A stretch of 64,000 nt of DNA from Nonomuraea gerenzanensis (GCF_020215645.1 NZ_CP084058.1:8122001-8186000), one strand, 5' to 3'; positions 41,088 through 50,045 are shown, numbered from the stretch's first letter. Translations and numbers: made by a program. Notes: a model not told the origin generated them from the sequence alone.

Positions 41088-42701
41088 TCAGGCGTTGCGC
41101 ACGGCCGCCGCGTCCTGGAGGCCGAGCAGCTCGATCGACTGCTCGCGCATCTCCACCTTCCTGATCTTCCCGGTCACCGTGAGGGGGAACTCCGCCACCA
41201 CCCGCACGTACCGGGGGATCTTGAAGTGCGCCAGCCGCCCGGCGCAGAACTCCCTGACCCGCTCGGCCGTCAGCGGCTCCGCGCCCGGCCGCATGATCAC
41301 CCAGGCCATGATCTCCTCGCCGTAGCGCTCGTCGGGCACCCCGATGACCTGGACGTCGGCGATGTCGGGGTGGCCGTACAGGAACTCCTCGATCTCGCGC
41401 GGGTAGACGTTCTCCCCGCCTCGGATGATCATGTCCTTGATCCGGCCGACCACGTTCACGTAGCCGTCGTCGTCCATGGTGGCCAGGTCCCCGGTCCGCA
41501 TCCACCGGGCCGCGTCGATGGCCTCGGCGGTCTTCTCCGGCTCGTCCCAGTAGCCGAGCATGACGGAGTAGCCGCGCGTGCACAGCTCGCCCGGCTCGCC
41601 CCTGGGAACGGTGCGGCGGGTCTCCGGGTGCACGATCTTCACCTCGACGTGTGGCATCACCCGGCCCACCGTCTCGGTCCTGCGCGCCAGGTCGTCGTCG
41701 GACCTGGTCATCGTGGACACGGGCGAGGTCTCGGTCATGCCGTAGCAGATGGCGACCTCGCGCATGTTCATCTCGCCGACGACCCGCTTCATCACCTCCA
41801 CGGGGCACGGCGAGCCCGCCATGATGCCCGTGCGCAACGACGACAGGTCGAACTTCGCGGCCAGCGCCAGCTCGGCGATGAACATCGTCGGCACCCCGTA
41901 CAGGGAGGTGCACCGCTCCTCCTGTACGGCACGCAGCGTGGCCTCGGGGTCGAAGCCCGGCGACGGGATGACGATGCAGGAGCCGTGGGAGGTGGCGCCC
42001 AGGTTGCCCATGACCATGCCGAAGCAGTGGTAGAAGGGCACCGGCAGGCACACCCGGTCCGCCTCGGTGTAGTGGATCAGCTCGCCGACGAAGAAGCCGT
42101 TGTTGAGGATGTTGTGGTGCGACAGCGTCGCGCCCTTGGGGAAGCCGGTCGTGCCCGAGGTGTACTGGATGTTGATGGGGTCGTCGGCCGACAGCTCCGC
42201 CTTGCGGGCCGCCAGCTCCGCCTGGCCGGCCCTGGTCGCGGTCAGGGTGTCCCAGCTCGGGTCGTCCAGGTAGACGACGTCGGCGAAGCCGATCTCCTCG
42301 ATCATGCCCCGGTAGTCGCTGCCCTTGTGCGCCAGGGCGCTGATCAGCAGCCGCATGCCCGACTGCTCGACCACGTACCGCAGCTCGTGGGTGCGGTAGG
42401 CCGGGTTGACGTTGACCAGGATCGCGCCGATCTTGGCGGTGGCGTACTGGACGATCACCCATTCGGCCCTGTTGGGCGCCCAGATGCCCACCCTGTCGCC
42501 CTTGGCGATGCCCCTGGCCAGCAGCGCTCCGGCCAGGTCGGCCACGTCGGCGTCGAGCTGCGCGTAGGTCCATCTGCGGCCCGTGGGCACGTCCACGAGG
42601 GCGTCCCTGTCGCCGAAGCGGGCCACGGTGCGTTCGAAGTTCTCACCGATGGTCTCGCCGAGGAGCGGGGCGTCGGCGGTGGTGCTGGAGTAGGACAGCA
42701 T
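41088..42701 (-). CDS. Acyl-CoA synthetase (AMP-forming, FadD-like)
   Basis: 537 residues from ATG 42701; GTG 42707 is also possible. ANL-family motifs in order: [14 protein letters not shown] (P-loop), [74 protein letters not shown], and [15 protein letters not shown] with the catalytic Lys. It activates a carboxylic acid to its CoA thioester. Overlaps or abuts kmo upstream on the same strand and may use an aromatic acid such as anthranilate or hydroxyanthranilate; medium- or long-chain fatty acids are the alternative. Confidence 0.92.
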   Translation of the reverse strand: MLSYSSTTADAPLLGETIGENFERTVARFGDRDALVDVPTGRRWTYAQLDADVADLAGALLARGIAKGDRVGIWAPNRAEWVIVQYATAKIGAILVNVNPAYRTHELRYVVEQSGMRLLISALAHKGSDYRGMIEEIGFADVVYLDDPSWDTLTATRAGQAELAARKAELSADDPINIQYTSGTTGFPKGATLSHHNILNNGFFVGELIHYTEADRVCLPVPFYHCFGMVMGNLGATSHGSCIVIPSPGFDPEATLRAVQEERCTSLYGVPTMFIAELALAAKFDLSSLRTGIMAGSPCPVEVMKRVVGEMNMREVAICYGMTETSPVSTMTRSDDDLARRTETVGRVMPHVEVKIVHPETRRTVPRGEPGELCTRGYSVMLGYWDEPEKTAEAIDAARWMRTGDLATMDDDGYVNVVGRIKDMIIRGGENVYPREIEEFLYGHPDIADVQVIGVPDERYGEEIMAWVIMRPGAEPLTAERVREFCAGRLAHFKIPRYVRVVAEFPLTVTGKIRKVEMREQSIELLGLQDAAAVRNA

Positions 42702-42711
42702 GACCACAGTG

Positions 42712-44025
42712 TCAGTCGGCTTCCGGGGTGCGCACCAGTCCCCGGCCGCGACGCGCCGCGAAAGCCAGCGCGGCGAGCGCCGCGCCCGCCGCCACCACGA
42801 TCCGCCGCTGGCGCGCGACGCGCCGCTCCACCTGCGAGTACGGGGTCGTCGAGAACGACACCAGCTCGTAGCGGGAGACGTAGCCGGGCAGCGTCCGCTC
42901 CAGCGCGTGCTCCAGCCGCTTGCCCGCCAGGAACAGCCGCGAGCCGACCTTGTCGCGCATCTCCACGAAGTTGTCCAGCGCCAGCCTGGCGATCACGTCG
43001 GTGTCGGCCTTGCGCCGCTCGAACAGCTCCAGCGCCCTCGGGAAGTCGTCGCCCGCCTCGTCCAGGCAGCGGTCCAGCTCCACGCAGTCCTCGAACCCGC
43101 AGTTGGCGCCCTGCCCGTAGAACGGCACGATGGCGTGCGCGGCGTCGCCCACCAGCCCGACCACGGTGTCTGCGTTGCGGACGTGCCACGGCGAGCAGCG
43201 CATCGTCACCAGGTGACCGACCGGGTTGGCGCGGTAGTCGGCGATCAGGTCCGGCATCAGCCCGAACGCGTCCGGGTAGTGCTCGGCGAAGTAGGCCCTG
43301 ATCCGCTGCGGGGTGTCGAGGGAGTCGAGCGTGCTGTGCGGCCAGAACAGGGTGCAGGTGAACGAGCGGTCCGGGTTCGGCAGAGCGATCATCATGGACC
43401 GGCCGCGCGGCCAGATGTGCAGCGCGCCGGGATCCAGGACGAACCCGCCGTTCCCTGCCGGGATCGACAGCTCCTTGTAGCCGTAGTCCAGGTACTCCTG
43501 GCTGAAGCTCACCCCCGGCAGCTGCTGCAGCCTGGCCCGCACCGCGCTGTACGCGCCGTCCGCGCCGATCACCACCCTGGCCTCGGCCTCCTCGCCCGAG
43601 GCGAACCGCAGCCGTCCCGTACGCTCGTCCAGCCCCGTCAACCGGCACCCGAACCGCACCTCCACGCCCGGCTGCGCGGCCGCCGCCTCCAGCAGCTCCC
43701 TGTTGAGGTCGGCGCGGCCGATGGAGTTGATCGCCTGCGACCGGTCCGCGCTGTACGGCTGGAAGGTGAGAGCGCCGTCGGGCGCGTGGATCATCCGGCC
43801 CGCCATGGGCAGCGCCGCGTGCAGGACCTTGCCGTCGAGCGCCAGGCGGCGCAGGGCGTCGATGCCGCGCCGCGAGATGGCCAGGTTGATCGACCTGCCG
43901 CGGTCGGGGCCGCGGTCGCGGGGGTCGGGGCGGCGTTCGTACAGGGTGACGTGGTGGCCGCGGCGGGCCAGGTAGCAGGCGAGCAGGCAGCCGACCAGTC
44001 CCGCGCCGACGATCGTGACCTCCAT
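42712..44025 (-). CDS. kmo: Kynurenine 3-monooxygenase
   Basis: 437 residues. An FAD-dependent aromatic hydroxylase: GxGxxG in [19 protein letters not shown], the second FAD motif in [27 protein letters not shown], and NADPH-binding R in [21 protein letters not shown]-specific segments include [32 protein letters not shown] and [16 protein letters not shown]. The C-terminal hydrophobic helix ([20 protein letters not shown]) would tether it to the membrane, as in eukaryotic KMO, though rarer in bacteria. Upstream of an acyl-CoA ligase and downstream of an HGGYW hydrolase. Confidence 0.92.
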   Translation of the reverse strand: MEVTIVGAGLVGCLLACYLARRGHHVTLYERRPDPRDRGPDRGRSINLAISRRGIDALRRLALDGKVLHAALPMAGRMIHAPDGALTFQPYSADRSQAINSIGRADLNRELLEAAAAQPGVEVRFGCRLTGLDERTGRLRFASGEEAEARVVIGADGAYSAVRARLQQLPGVSFSQEYLDYGYKELSIPAGNGGFVLDPGALHIWPRGRSMMIALPNPDRSFTCTLFWPHSTLDSLDTPQRIRAYFAEHYPDAFGLMPDLIADYRANPVGHLVTMRCSPWHVRNADTVVGLVGDAAHAIVPFYGQGANCGFEDCVELDRCLDEAGDDFPRALELFERRKADTDVIARLALDNFVEMRDKVGSRLFLAGKRLEHALERTLPGYVSRYELVSFSTTPYSQVERRVARQRRIVVAAGAALAALAFAARRGRGLVRTPEAD

Positions 44026-44073
44026 CTCTCCTTCGTACGGCGGGCGGCGGGGGTTGTCCAGGCGAGGGTCCGC

Positions 44074-45273
44074 CTAGGCGAGGGCGGTGGTGATGGCGGT
44101 GGCCGTGGCCTGCCAGATCGGGGTTCCGGGGGTGATGACGTCCTGGTGGTCGCCGGGGAGCTCCAGGTAGGTCACCTCGTCGCCGGCCTCGCGGGCGGCC
44201 GAGGCGTAGCGGCGGGAGATGTCGACCAGGTTGACGTCGTCGCCTCCGCCTTGGACGACGAGCTGGGGGACGCCGAGGGGCAGGCGGAGCAGGGGCGAGG
44301 AGGCGCGCAGCTCGCCGTCCGGCACTTCACCGCCGTCCGGCACTTCATCGCCGTCAGCCTGCGCGTCGATGTCGCGGGCGCTCTCGCCCAGGGCGGCGGC
44401 GACCGCGCCGTGGCTGAGCCAGCGGCGGTCGGCCGTCACCAGGTCCAGCACGCCTGCCAGTGAGACCGCCAGGGCCACCCGGGCACCGTCGGCCACGGCA
44501 CGCAGCGCGAGCTGGGCGCCCGCCGAGTGCCCGATCACGGCGACCCGATCCAGGTCGAGCACCGGTTGCGGCGGCACCACCGCACCGGCCGCCACGCCCG
44601 GCTCCGGCCCAGCAGTGGCGCCAGAAGCCGACCCCGGCACGGCGGCCGACGCGGCGGCCGGCGCCGGCGCGGTGGTGGGGCCGAGGTTTTCGAGGGCGGC
44701 CAGCCCCGCGGCGACATCGTGCCTGGTGGCCGCCCAGCCGTGCAGGTCCGGTCGGCGGTACTCCAGGTTCCAGACCGCGAACCCACGCCCCACCAGGTCC
44801 GCGCAGAGCGCCTCCATGAGATCGGCAGCCCACACCGACCGCCAGTACCCCCCATGGACCAGCGCCACCACCGGCACCTCCCCCCGCACCTCCGGCAGGT
44901 ACAACTCCCCCCACTGCTCCGCCGACGCCCCATAAGCCACCCGCCGCACCGAAGGATGACGAGCCCGGTGGACGGCGTGCCGGATCCCCCAGGCCAGCCC
45001 CGCGATCCCCCGGCCGTGGATGTGCGTGGCCCCCTCCGCCAGGTCGAGGTCCACCGGCACCACCACCCCGCTGCCAGGCGTCTGCTCCCCCGGCGCCGGC
45101 ACGACGACGGCCACCGCGGCCTCACGCGCCAAGGCGCTCACATGGGCGGCATCCGCAGCATGGACGACCCGCCCCCGCACCCCCAGCATGGCGAACTCAC
45201 GGCGGGCGAGCTCACCGAGCAGCCCGGCGTCCGCCACCACCTGAGGCCCGACGATCACGAGGACATCGCACAT
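44074..45273 (-). CDS. Alpha/beta hydrolase with HGGYW motif (kynurenine formamidase-like)
   Basis: 399 residues. The C-terminal 280 residues are an alpha/beta hydrolase: oxyanion motif VALVHGGYWRSVW, nucleophile elbow GHSAGAQLAL, acid strand LVVQGGGDDVNL and a His in LPGDHQDV. The HGGYW form is characteristic of kynurenine formamidases, and the next gene is kmo. A Pro/Ala-rich insert of about 45 residues precedes the nucleophile elbow. The first about 115 residues are a separate region (VDLDLAEGATHIHGRGI, GLAWGIRHAVHRA) that vaguely recalls type II dehydroquinase; I give this little weight. Function in the kynurenine route is likely but not certain. Confidence 0.82.
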   Translation of the reverse strand: MCDVLVIVGPQVVADAGLLGELARREFAMLGVRGRVVHAADAAHVSALAREAAVAVVVPAPGEQTPGSGVVVPVDLDLAEGATHIHGRGIAGLAWGIRHAVHRARHPSVRRVAYGASAEQWGELYLPEVRGEVPVVALVHGGYWRSVWAADLMEALCADLVGRGFAVWNLEYRRPDLHGWAATRHDVAAGLAALENLGPTTAPAPAAASAAVPGSASGATAGPEPGVAAGAVVPPQPVLDLDRVAVIGHSAGAQLALRAVADGARVALAVSLAGVLDLVTADRRWLSHGAVAAALGESARDIDAQADGDEVPDGGEVPDGELRASSPLLRLPLGVPQLVVQGGGDDVNLVDISRRYASAAREAGDEVTYLELPGDHQDVITPGTPIWQATATAITTALA

Positions 45274-45291
45274 GGGGATACCTTAGGCCGG

Positions 45292-45951
45292 GTGCATGTG
45301 AAGCAGCTTCACCCGTGGCCCGGCAGCGTCGCCGAGGCGGAGTCCATCCAGGACCGGCTTCGCGAGCAGCTGGAGCTGTCGGGGCCCGCGTCGTTCGCGC
45401 TGGTGGCGGGGCTGGACGTGCATTACCACGGTGACGACGAGGTGACGGCCGCGGTGGTCGTCCTCGACGCCGGCACGCTGGAGCCGGTGGAGGAGGTGGT
45501 GGCGCACGGGCGGGCGGCCTTCCCGTATGTGCCGGGCCTGTTCGCCTTCCGCGAGCTGCCCGCGCTGGTGGCGGCGCTCGAACGGCTCACGGTGACGCCC
45601 GACCTGCTGGTGTGCGACGGGTACGGGCTGGCGCACCCGCGCGGCTTCGGCCTGGCCTGCCATCTGGGGGTGCTGACCGGGCTGCCGGCGCTGGGCGTGG
45701 GCAAGACGCCGTTCGTCGGCACGCACGAGCCGCCGGGGCCGGGGCGCGGCACCTGGACGCCGATCGTGCACGACGGCGCCGTTGTCGGCCGGGCGCTGCG
45801 CACGCAACGGGAGGTCAAGCCCGTGTACGTCTCCCAGGGCCACCGCGTCTCGCTGGACGTCGTCACGGACCAGGTGCTGCGCCTGACCCCGCGCTACCGC
45901 CTGCCCGAGCCCATCCGCCGCGCCGACCACCTGGCCCGCCACCCGTCCTGA
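45292..45951 (+). CDS. nfi: Endonuclease V
   Basis: 219 residues from GTG 45292. Endonuclease V nicks DNA next to deoxyinosine. Motifs match well: VAGLDVHYHGDDEVTAAVVVLDA (first Asp), YVPGLFAFRELPALVAALE, DLLVCDGYGLAHPRGFGLACHLGVLTGLPALGVGKTPFVG and LRTQREVKPVYVSQGHRVSLD. Divergent from the HGGYW hydrolase with 18 bp between start codons, so promoters must overlap coding sequence. Confidence 0.93.
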   Translation: MHVKQLHPWPGSVAEAESIQDRLREQLELSGPASFALVAGLDVHYHGDDEVTAAVVVLDAGTLEPVEEVVAHGRAAFPYVPGLFAFRELPALVAALERLTVTPDLLVCDGYGLAHPRGFGLACHLGVLTGLPALGVGKTPFVGTHEPPGPGRGTWTPIVHDGAVVGRALRTQREVKPVYVSQGHRVSLDVVTDQVLRLTPRYRLPEPIRRADHLARHPS

Positions 45952-46042
45952 CCACCCCGCCGAACCGCCGGGCCCGCCAGCCCTGCCAGGCCGCCCCATC
46001 GGACCGCCCGCCCAGGCACCCTGCCAGGCCGTCCCGCTGGGG

Positions 46043-46690
46043 TCAGGCGGGCTGGTGGTCGCCTGAGGAGGCCAGGGGCGGGAGGATGGCCTGGGCGTCG
46101 GCGCCGCCGAACCACAGCCCGATCACGAACGCCGCCGTGGCCTCCAGCAGCACCGCCCGTTCCACCCCACCACCATGCACCGGCGTGCACCCCAGGTCGG
46201 CGACCAGCGTGCGCACCGCCGCCAGCGCCTCGGGGTCGTCGCCGCACAGGGGCACCGCCAGCGGCCGGCCGCCGAAGACCGGCGGCGTCATCCGCCACAC
46301 GTCCACGTGGCACAGGTTGAACGCCTTCACCACGTGCCCACCGGTGACGTCCGCGATCAGCCGGGCCAGGGATCGCGTGAGGTCGAACTCCTTCGGGTCG
46401 CCGTTGGTCACGTCGACGATCGCCTTGCCGCGCAGCGCCGCCCCGGCCGCCCGCAGCGTGTCGAGCAGCCCCGCCTCCCTGACGGCCACCACCACGACGT
46501 CCCCGAACGACGCCGCCTCCGCGAAGCTCCCCGCCCGCACCTCACCGCCCGCCTGCGTCGCCATCAGGGCCGCCCGCGCCGCGCTGCGGCCCTGGTCGCG
46601 CCCGCTCACCATCACCTCGTGGCCCGCCCCGGCCCACTGGGTGCCCAGCGCGTCCGCCATGCCGCCCGCGCCGAGAATCCCGATCCGCAT
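46043..46690 (-). CDS. NADPH/F420-dependent reductase-like protein
   Basis: 215 residues. Rossmann motif MRIGILGAGGMADALGTQWAGAGHEV, VVVVAVREAGLLDTL, IVDVTNGDP and KAFNLCHVDVWRM are all typical of the NADP-oxidoreductase coenzyme F420-dependent family (pyrroline-carboxylate-like N-domain). It may reduce F420 or be an NADPH-dependent reductase of another substrate. Divergent from an HxlR gene with a dyad between them, so likely controlled by it. Confidence 0.9.
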   Translation of the reverse strand: MRIGILGAGGMADALGTQWAGAGHEVMVSGRDQGRSAARAALMATQAGGEVRAGSFAEAASFGDVVVVAVREAGLLDTLRAAGAALRGKAIVDVTNGDPKEFDLTRSLARLIADVTGGHVVKAFNLCHVDVWRMTPPVFGGRPLAVPLCGDDPEALAAVRTLVADLGCTPVHGGGVERAVLLEATAAFVIGLWFGGADAQAILPPLASSGDHQPA

Positions 46691-46718
46691 GTCCGTACTC
46701 CGTCCGAAGAAGGCTTTA

Positions 46719-46739
46719 CTAGAGACACCTGGACTCTAG
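46719..46739. promoter_or_regulatory. Dyad, candidate HxlR operator
   Basis: CTAGAG, nine bases, CTCTAG: a perfect 6-bp inverted repeat in the 91-bp gap between the divergent reductase and HxlR genes. Confidence 0.5.
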
Positions 46740-46781
46740 GAAGTCCGACACACACCATCCGGTGCCTAACGGAGGCCCTCG

Positions 46782-47126
46782 TTGTTCCTCGCCGACTGCC
46801 AGGCCAGACTCGCCTTCGACCTGATGGCCAACACCTGGAACGCGGTCGTGCTCTGGTCGCTGCGCCACGGCCCGCGCCGCCCCGGCAGGCTGCGCGAGGA
46901 GATCGGCGGCATCAGCACCAAGGTGCTGACGGAGACGCTGCGCCGCCTGGAGTTCAACGGCCTGGTGGCCCGACGCGTCTACGCCGAGGCGCCGCCGCGG
47001 GTCGAGTACGAGCTGACCGCCCTGGGCCGCTCGCTGCTGGGCCCGATCGAGGCGTTCGGCGAGTGGGCGTCCGACCACGCCGACGAGGTCATGGCCGCGC
47101 AGGACCGCTACGAGCCCGCCCCGTGA
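46782..47126 (+). CDS. HxlR-family transcriptional regulator
   Basis: 114 residues from TTG. A single winged-helix domain with the HxlR pattern: N-terminal Cys (ADCQARLAFDLMANTWNAVVLWSLRHGPRRPGRLREEIGGISTKVLTETLRRLEFNGLV), RRVYAEAPPRVEYELTALGRSL. The single Cys near position 6 may sense oxidants or electrophiles. Controls the divergent reductase gene by position. Confidence 0.92.
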   Translation: MFLADCQARLAFDLMANTWNAVVLWSLRHGPRRPGRLREEIGGISTKVLTETLRRLEFNGLVARRVYAEAPPRVEYELTALGRSLLGPIEAFGEWASDHADEVMAAQDRYEPAP

Positions 47127-47227
47127 TTGTCAAGCACACCCAACACTTTCGATAAACCGAGTGTTACCGAATCACTACTCTGGGTAGCTAGTCGAGGGTT
47201 GTTCATTACCGTTACCCAGGAGGTTGC

Positions 47228-47446
47228 ATGCTCCTCACTCCCCGCAGGGTCCTCGGCGCCGCCGCCATCGCGGGCGGCCTGACCCTGCTCGCCGCTCCCG
47301 CGGCGCAGGCCGTCGTCGATCCCGTCCACACACTCACCTGCTTGGCCGAGGCCCCCACGGGGGCCGTCGATCCTTCCGCCGCCCTCGATCCGATGACGTT
47401 GCTCGCCGTGCCCGAGGTCCCGGGAACGAACTGCCTAGGGCCCTGA
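47228..47446 (+). CDS. Small exported protein, two cysteines
   Basis: 72 residues with an excellent ribosome site (CCCAGGAGG seven bases before ATG). Signal peptide MLLTPRRVLGAAAIAGGLTL with cleavage after AAQA; the mature part is about 44 residues with two Cys (LTCLAEAP and GTNCLGP at the very end) that can form a disulfide. No known family. First gene of a compact locus of exported small proteins and a UPF0114 membrane protein. Confidence 0.8.
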   Translation: MLLTPRRVLGAAAIAGGLTLLAAPAAQAVVDPVHTLTCLAEAPTGAVDPSAALDPMTLLAVPEVPGTNCLGP

Positions 47447-47543
47447 CCCGGCGCACCGGACCACCCCTCGACACCGGTACGGGCGGCGTGACCCTGCGCG
47501 CCGCCCGGTCCCCGTTCCCGAAGAGCAGCAGCAAGGAGTCCCG

Positions 47544-47690
47544 TTGAAGGTCCGAGTCCTGATAGCCGCCGCCGCACTGGCGCTGGCAGGCGGCGCGCCA
47601 CCGCTCCACCTCGACAGTCTCGGTTCTGGCGAGCCCTCGCTCGTCCAGGTCGAGACCATGATCCAGCACGTCAACGTCCTGACGTCGTAG
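47544..47690 (+). CDS. Very small exported peptide
   Basis: 48 residues from TTG, with AAGGAG five bases before. Signal-like N-terminus KVRVLIAAAALALAGGAPP, then a short polar tail (LVQVETMIQHVNVLTS). Its TAG shares its last base with the GTG of the UPF0114 gene, a coupling that supports translation. Too small to be listed by ordinary length cutoffs, and without known relatives to me. Confidence 0.6.
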   Translation: MKVRVLIAAAALALAGGAPPLHLDSLGSGEPSLVQVETMIQHVNVLTS

Positions 47691-48310
47691 TGCGACTCGC
47701 ACAGCTGTCCGTGGCCGACTCGCCGGCCGGGCCACGGACGATGCTGGGGCGCGTCGGCTATGTCATGTTCCTCAGCCGCTGGATCCAGGTTCCGCTGTAT
47801 CTGGGGCTGATCGTCGCCCAGGTGGTGTACGTGTGGCGGTTCCTGGCGGAGCTGCTCCACCTGGCGCAGCTGGGCTTCGGCGGCCACCCGCCGGAGACCA
47901 CCGTCATGCTGATCGTCCTCGGTCTCGTCGACGTGGTGATGATCTCCAACCTGCTGATCATGGTCATCATCGGCGGCTACGAGACGTTCGTCTCGCGGCT
48001 GCGCATCGAGGGCCACCCCGACCAGCCGCAGTGGCTCTCGCACGTCAACGCGAACGTGCTGAAGGTCAAGCTGGCCATGGCGATCATCGGCATCTCCTCC
48101 ATCCATCTGCTGCAGATCTTCATCAACGCGGCCAGACCCACCATCACCGAGCGGGAGCTGCTATGGAAAACCCTGATCCACCTGACCTTCGTCGTCTCGG
48201 CGCTGGCGCTTGCCGCGATCGATCGCATCATGGAGGGCGGTCGCCCGCAGCACGGCACGGGCGGTGCCGAGCGTCCCGCGCAGCTTCAGCAGGACCGGAT
48301 GGCCGCGTGA
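47690..48310 (+). CDS. UPF0114 family membrane protein
   Basis: 206 residues from GTG. Four membrane helices; the family core is SRWIQVPLYLGLIVAQVVYVWRFLAELLHL, MLIVLGLVDVVMISNLLIMVIIGGYETFVSRL and KLAMAIIGISSIHLLQIFIN. The E. coli member is YqhA; a cyanobacterial relative has been described as an ion channel. Function here is open, but its place among small exported proteins suggests a role in the envelope. Confidence 0.9.
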   Translation: MRLAQLSVADSPAGPRTMLGRVGYVMFLSRWIQVPLYLGLIVAQVVYVWRFLAELLHLAQLGFGGHPPETTVMLIVLGLVDVVMISNLLIMVIIGGYETFVSRLRIEGHPDQPQWLSHVNANVLKVKLAMAIIGISSIHLLQIFINAARPTITERELLWKTLIHLTFVVSALALAAIDRIMEGGRPQHGTGGAERPAQLQQDRMAA

Positions 48311-48347
48311 GCGGACGGCACGTCCCCTGGCGGTGCCGGGGATGGGG

Positions 48348-48608
48348 ATGAGGAGTGCCGTGGCCGCGGGCCTCGCGTCCGTCGCCCTGATGCTGCTCTG
48401 CTGCACGGCCGCGTACGCCGAGGACGACGGCGGCGATGACACGAAGGCGGCCCCCGCACCGCTGATCGGCGATGTGATCATCTTCAACGACGAGATCGTC
48501 GAGCCCGTCTCGTTGCCGGTGAGCACCTGCGGAGGCGTCGTCCCGCTGCTCAGCAAGTCACCCGCCACCTGCGAGGGCACCTCGCGCGTGTCGGACGACG
48601 ACGCGTGA
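48348..48608 (+). CDS. Small exported protein with chaplin-like two-cysteine segment
   Basis: 86 residues from ATG 48348 (ATG 48342 is equally possible). Signal peptide AVAAGLASVALMLLCCTAAYA. The mature part has an acidic start (EDDGGDD) and then DEIVEPVSLPVSTCGGVVPLLSKSPATCEG, which follows the pattern of chaplins: alternating Val/Pro strand, Cys-Gly, hydrophobic strand, and a second Cys (C-x13-C here, C-x17-C in classical chaplins). Chaplins coat aerial hyphae and spores. The likeness is by eye and short; alternatives are an unrelated small disulfide protein. Confidence 0.62.
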   Translation: MRSAVAAGLASVALMLLCCTAAYAEDDGGDDTKAAPAPLIGDVIIFNDEIVEPVSLPVSTCGGVVPLLSKSPATCEGTSRVSDDDA

Positions 48609-48666
48609 GGCCGCACGTGCCCGCCCGCGGGGGTGGGCGGGCACCAGGCGGCCTCGGGGTCGCGGC

Positions 48667-49476
48667 TCAGCGCGCGGCCAGGAGATCCTCCAGCACCACG
48701 GCCACCCCGTCCTCGTCGTTCGACAGTGTGCGGTGCCCGGCCGCCGCCAGCACCATCGGATGGGCGTTGGCCATCGCGTAGCCGGCTCCGGCCCAGAGCA
48801 GCACCGGCAGGTCGTTGGGCATGTCGCCGAACGCCACCACCTCCCCCGCCCCGACGCCCCGCTCGGCGCAGAGCCGGTCGAGCGCGACGGCCTTGGTCAC
48901 GCCGGGGGCGCTGATCTCCAGGATCCCCTCCATCCCCGAGTACGTGACCTCGGCCAGGTCGCCGATGGCCGCCGCCACGGCCGCGTACATCTCCTCGGCC
49001 GTGTGCGCCGTCGACAAGGCGAGCAGCTTGATGATCGGCCGGTCGCCGTCGAAGACCGACTCCACCTCGATGTAGGAGGCCAGGTCGTAGTCCACGCGCC
49101 TGGTGTAGGCGGCCTCGGCCAGCACGTTCCTGCCGGTCTCGACGCCGAGCCCGACGCCGGGCAGCGCCAGGGCGAGCGTCTCGGCGACCTTGCGGGCGGT
49201 CTGCGGGTCGAGCGGGCTGCTGTGGGTGATCTCGTCAGTCGCCACGTCGTACACGACGGCGCCGTTGCCGCAGATGACGGTGCCGGTCACGCCGGCCTGC
49301 GCGGCGATCTCACGGACGCCGCGCGGCGCCCTGGCGGTGACGAGGACGATCTCGGCGCCGGCCGCGCGGGCCGCCTCCAGCGCCTGCCTGGTACGTGCGC
49401 TGACCTCGCCTGCCGTGGTCAGGAGGGTGCCGTCGAGGTCGGTGGCCACGATGCGAGGGAAGTTTCCGGTGCTCAC
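48667..49476 (-). CDS. HAD-superfamily (Cof-type) phosphatase
   Basis: 269 residues from GTG 49476. HAD motifs: I in VATDLDGTLL, II in VLVTARAPRG, III Lys in GVTKAVALDRL and IV in VVAFGDMPNDLPVLL. A C2-type cap domain lies between. Substrates of this class are sugar phosphates, FMN precursors or nucleotides. CATAAT about ten bases before the start codon is a good -10, implying a leaderless mRNA from GTG. Confidence 0.93.
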   Translation of the reverse strand: MSTGNFPRIVATDLDGTLLTTAGEVSARTRQALEAARAAGAEIVLVTARAPRGVREIAAQAGVTGTVICGNGAVVYDVATDEITHSSPLDPQTARKVAETLALALPGVGLGVETGRNVLAEAAYTRRVDYDLASYIEVESVFDGDRPIIKLLALSTAHTAEEMYAAVAAAIGDLAEVTYSGMEGILEISAPGVTKAVALDRLCAERGVGAGEVVAFGDMPNDLPVLLWAGAGYAMANAHPMVLAAAGHRTLSNDEDGVAVVLEDLLAAR

Positions 49477-49539
49477 GGTAGCGATTATGGCGAGCCACCC
49501 CGGGTGGATCATCGGGGAGACGGGTTGTAGGGTACGCGG

Positions 49540-49899
49540 GTGCCCTCCACCCCGCGCCCGGACGACCGTGCCGCCTCCGTCTTCCGGTTCGCCACCGAGC
49601 TGGTGGCCTGGGTCGCGACGCCGTGGGCGCTGGCCCCGCACTCCGTGCCGCTGGCCGTGCTGTCGGTGATCGTGCTGATCGGGCTGCCCACGGTCTTCTC
49701 CACCCCCGGCGACAAGCGGCAGGTGATCGTCGCTGTGCCGGGCTTCGTGACGATCCTGCTGGTCGCGCTGCAGGTGGTGGCCGCCGTGGCGGCGGCTTGG
49801 GTGGCCTGGCACGCGTTCGCCGCCGCGCTGGTCTCCGTGCTGGCCGTGGTCACGGTGGTGCTGGAGCTGCCACGCTGGCGGTGGCTGCTGGGGCGCTGA
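49540..49899 (+). CDS. YrdB-like membrane protein (DUF2568)
   Basis: 119 residues from GTG. Three to four helices: FATELVAWVATPWAL, VPLAVLSVIVLIGLPTVFSTP, GFVTILLVALQVVAAVAAAWVAW, FAAALVSVLAVVTVVLEL. The RFxxEL start and PTVFSTPGDKR loop fit the YrdB family. Function unknown. The stop codon is part of the first unit of a tandem repeat. Confidence 0.8.
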   Translation: MPSTPRPDDRAASVFRFATELVAWVATPWALAPHSVPLAVLSVIVLIGLPTVFSTPGDKRQVIVAVPGFVTILLVALQVVAAVAAAWVAWHAFAAALVSVLAVVTVVLELPRWRWLLGR

Positions 49900-50045
49900 G
49901 CCCAATCAGACGCTGAGGCTGTCGGACGCTGAGGCCGGTCGGACGCTGAGGCCGGTCGGACGCTGAGGCCGGTCGGACGCTGAGGCCCATCAGACGGCGA
50001 GGCCGGTCGGACGCTGAGGCCCATCAGACGGCGAGGCCCGTCAGA
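49894..50045. repeat. 17-bp tandem repeat joining two converging gene ends
   Basis: Nine units of 17 bp (one of 16) such as CGCTGAGGCCGGTCGGA and CGCTGAGGCCCATCAGA. The first unit contains the TGA stop of the YrdB-like gene (49897-49899) and the last the stop of the DUF2283 gene (TCA 50041-50043). Each unit of the second type has TGA on both strands, as if made from both gene ends together. Confidence 0.92.

Noticed and set aside
45952..46042. Repeated CCCTGCCAGGCCG motif between endonuclease V and the reductase
   Set aside because: Only two imperfect copies; too weak to call a tandem array.
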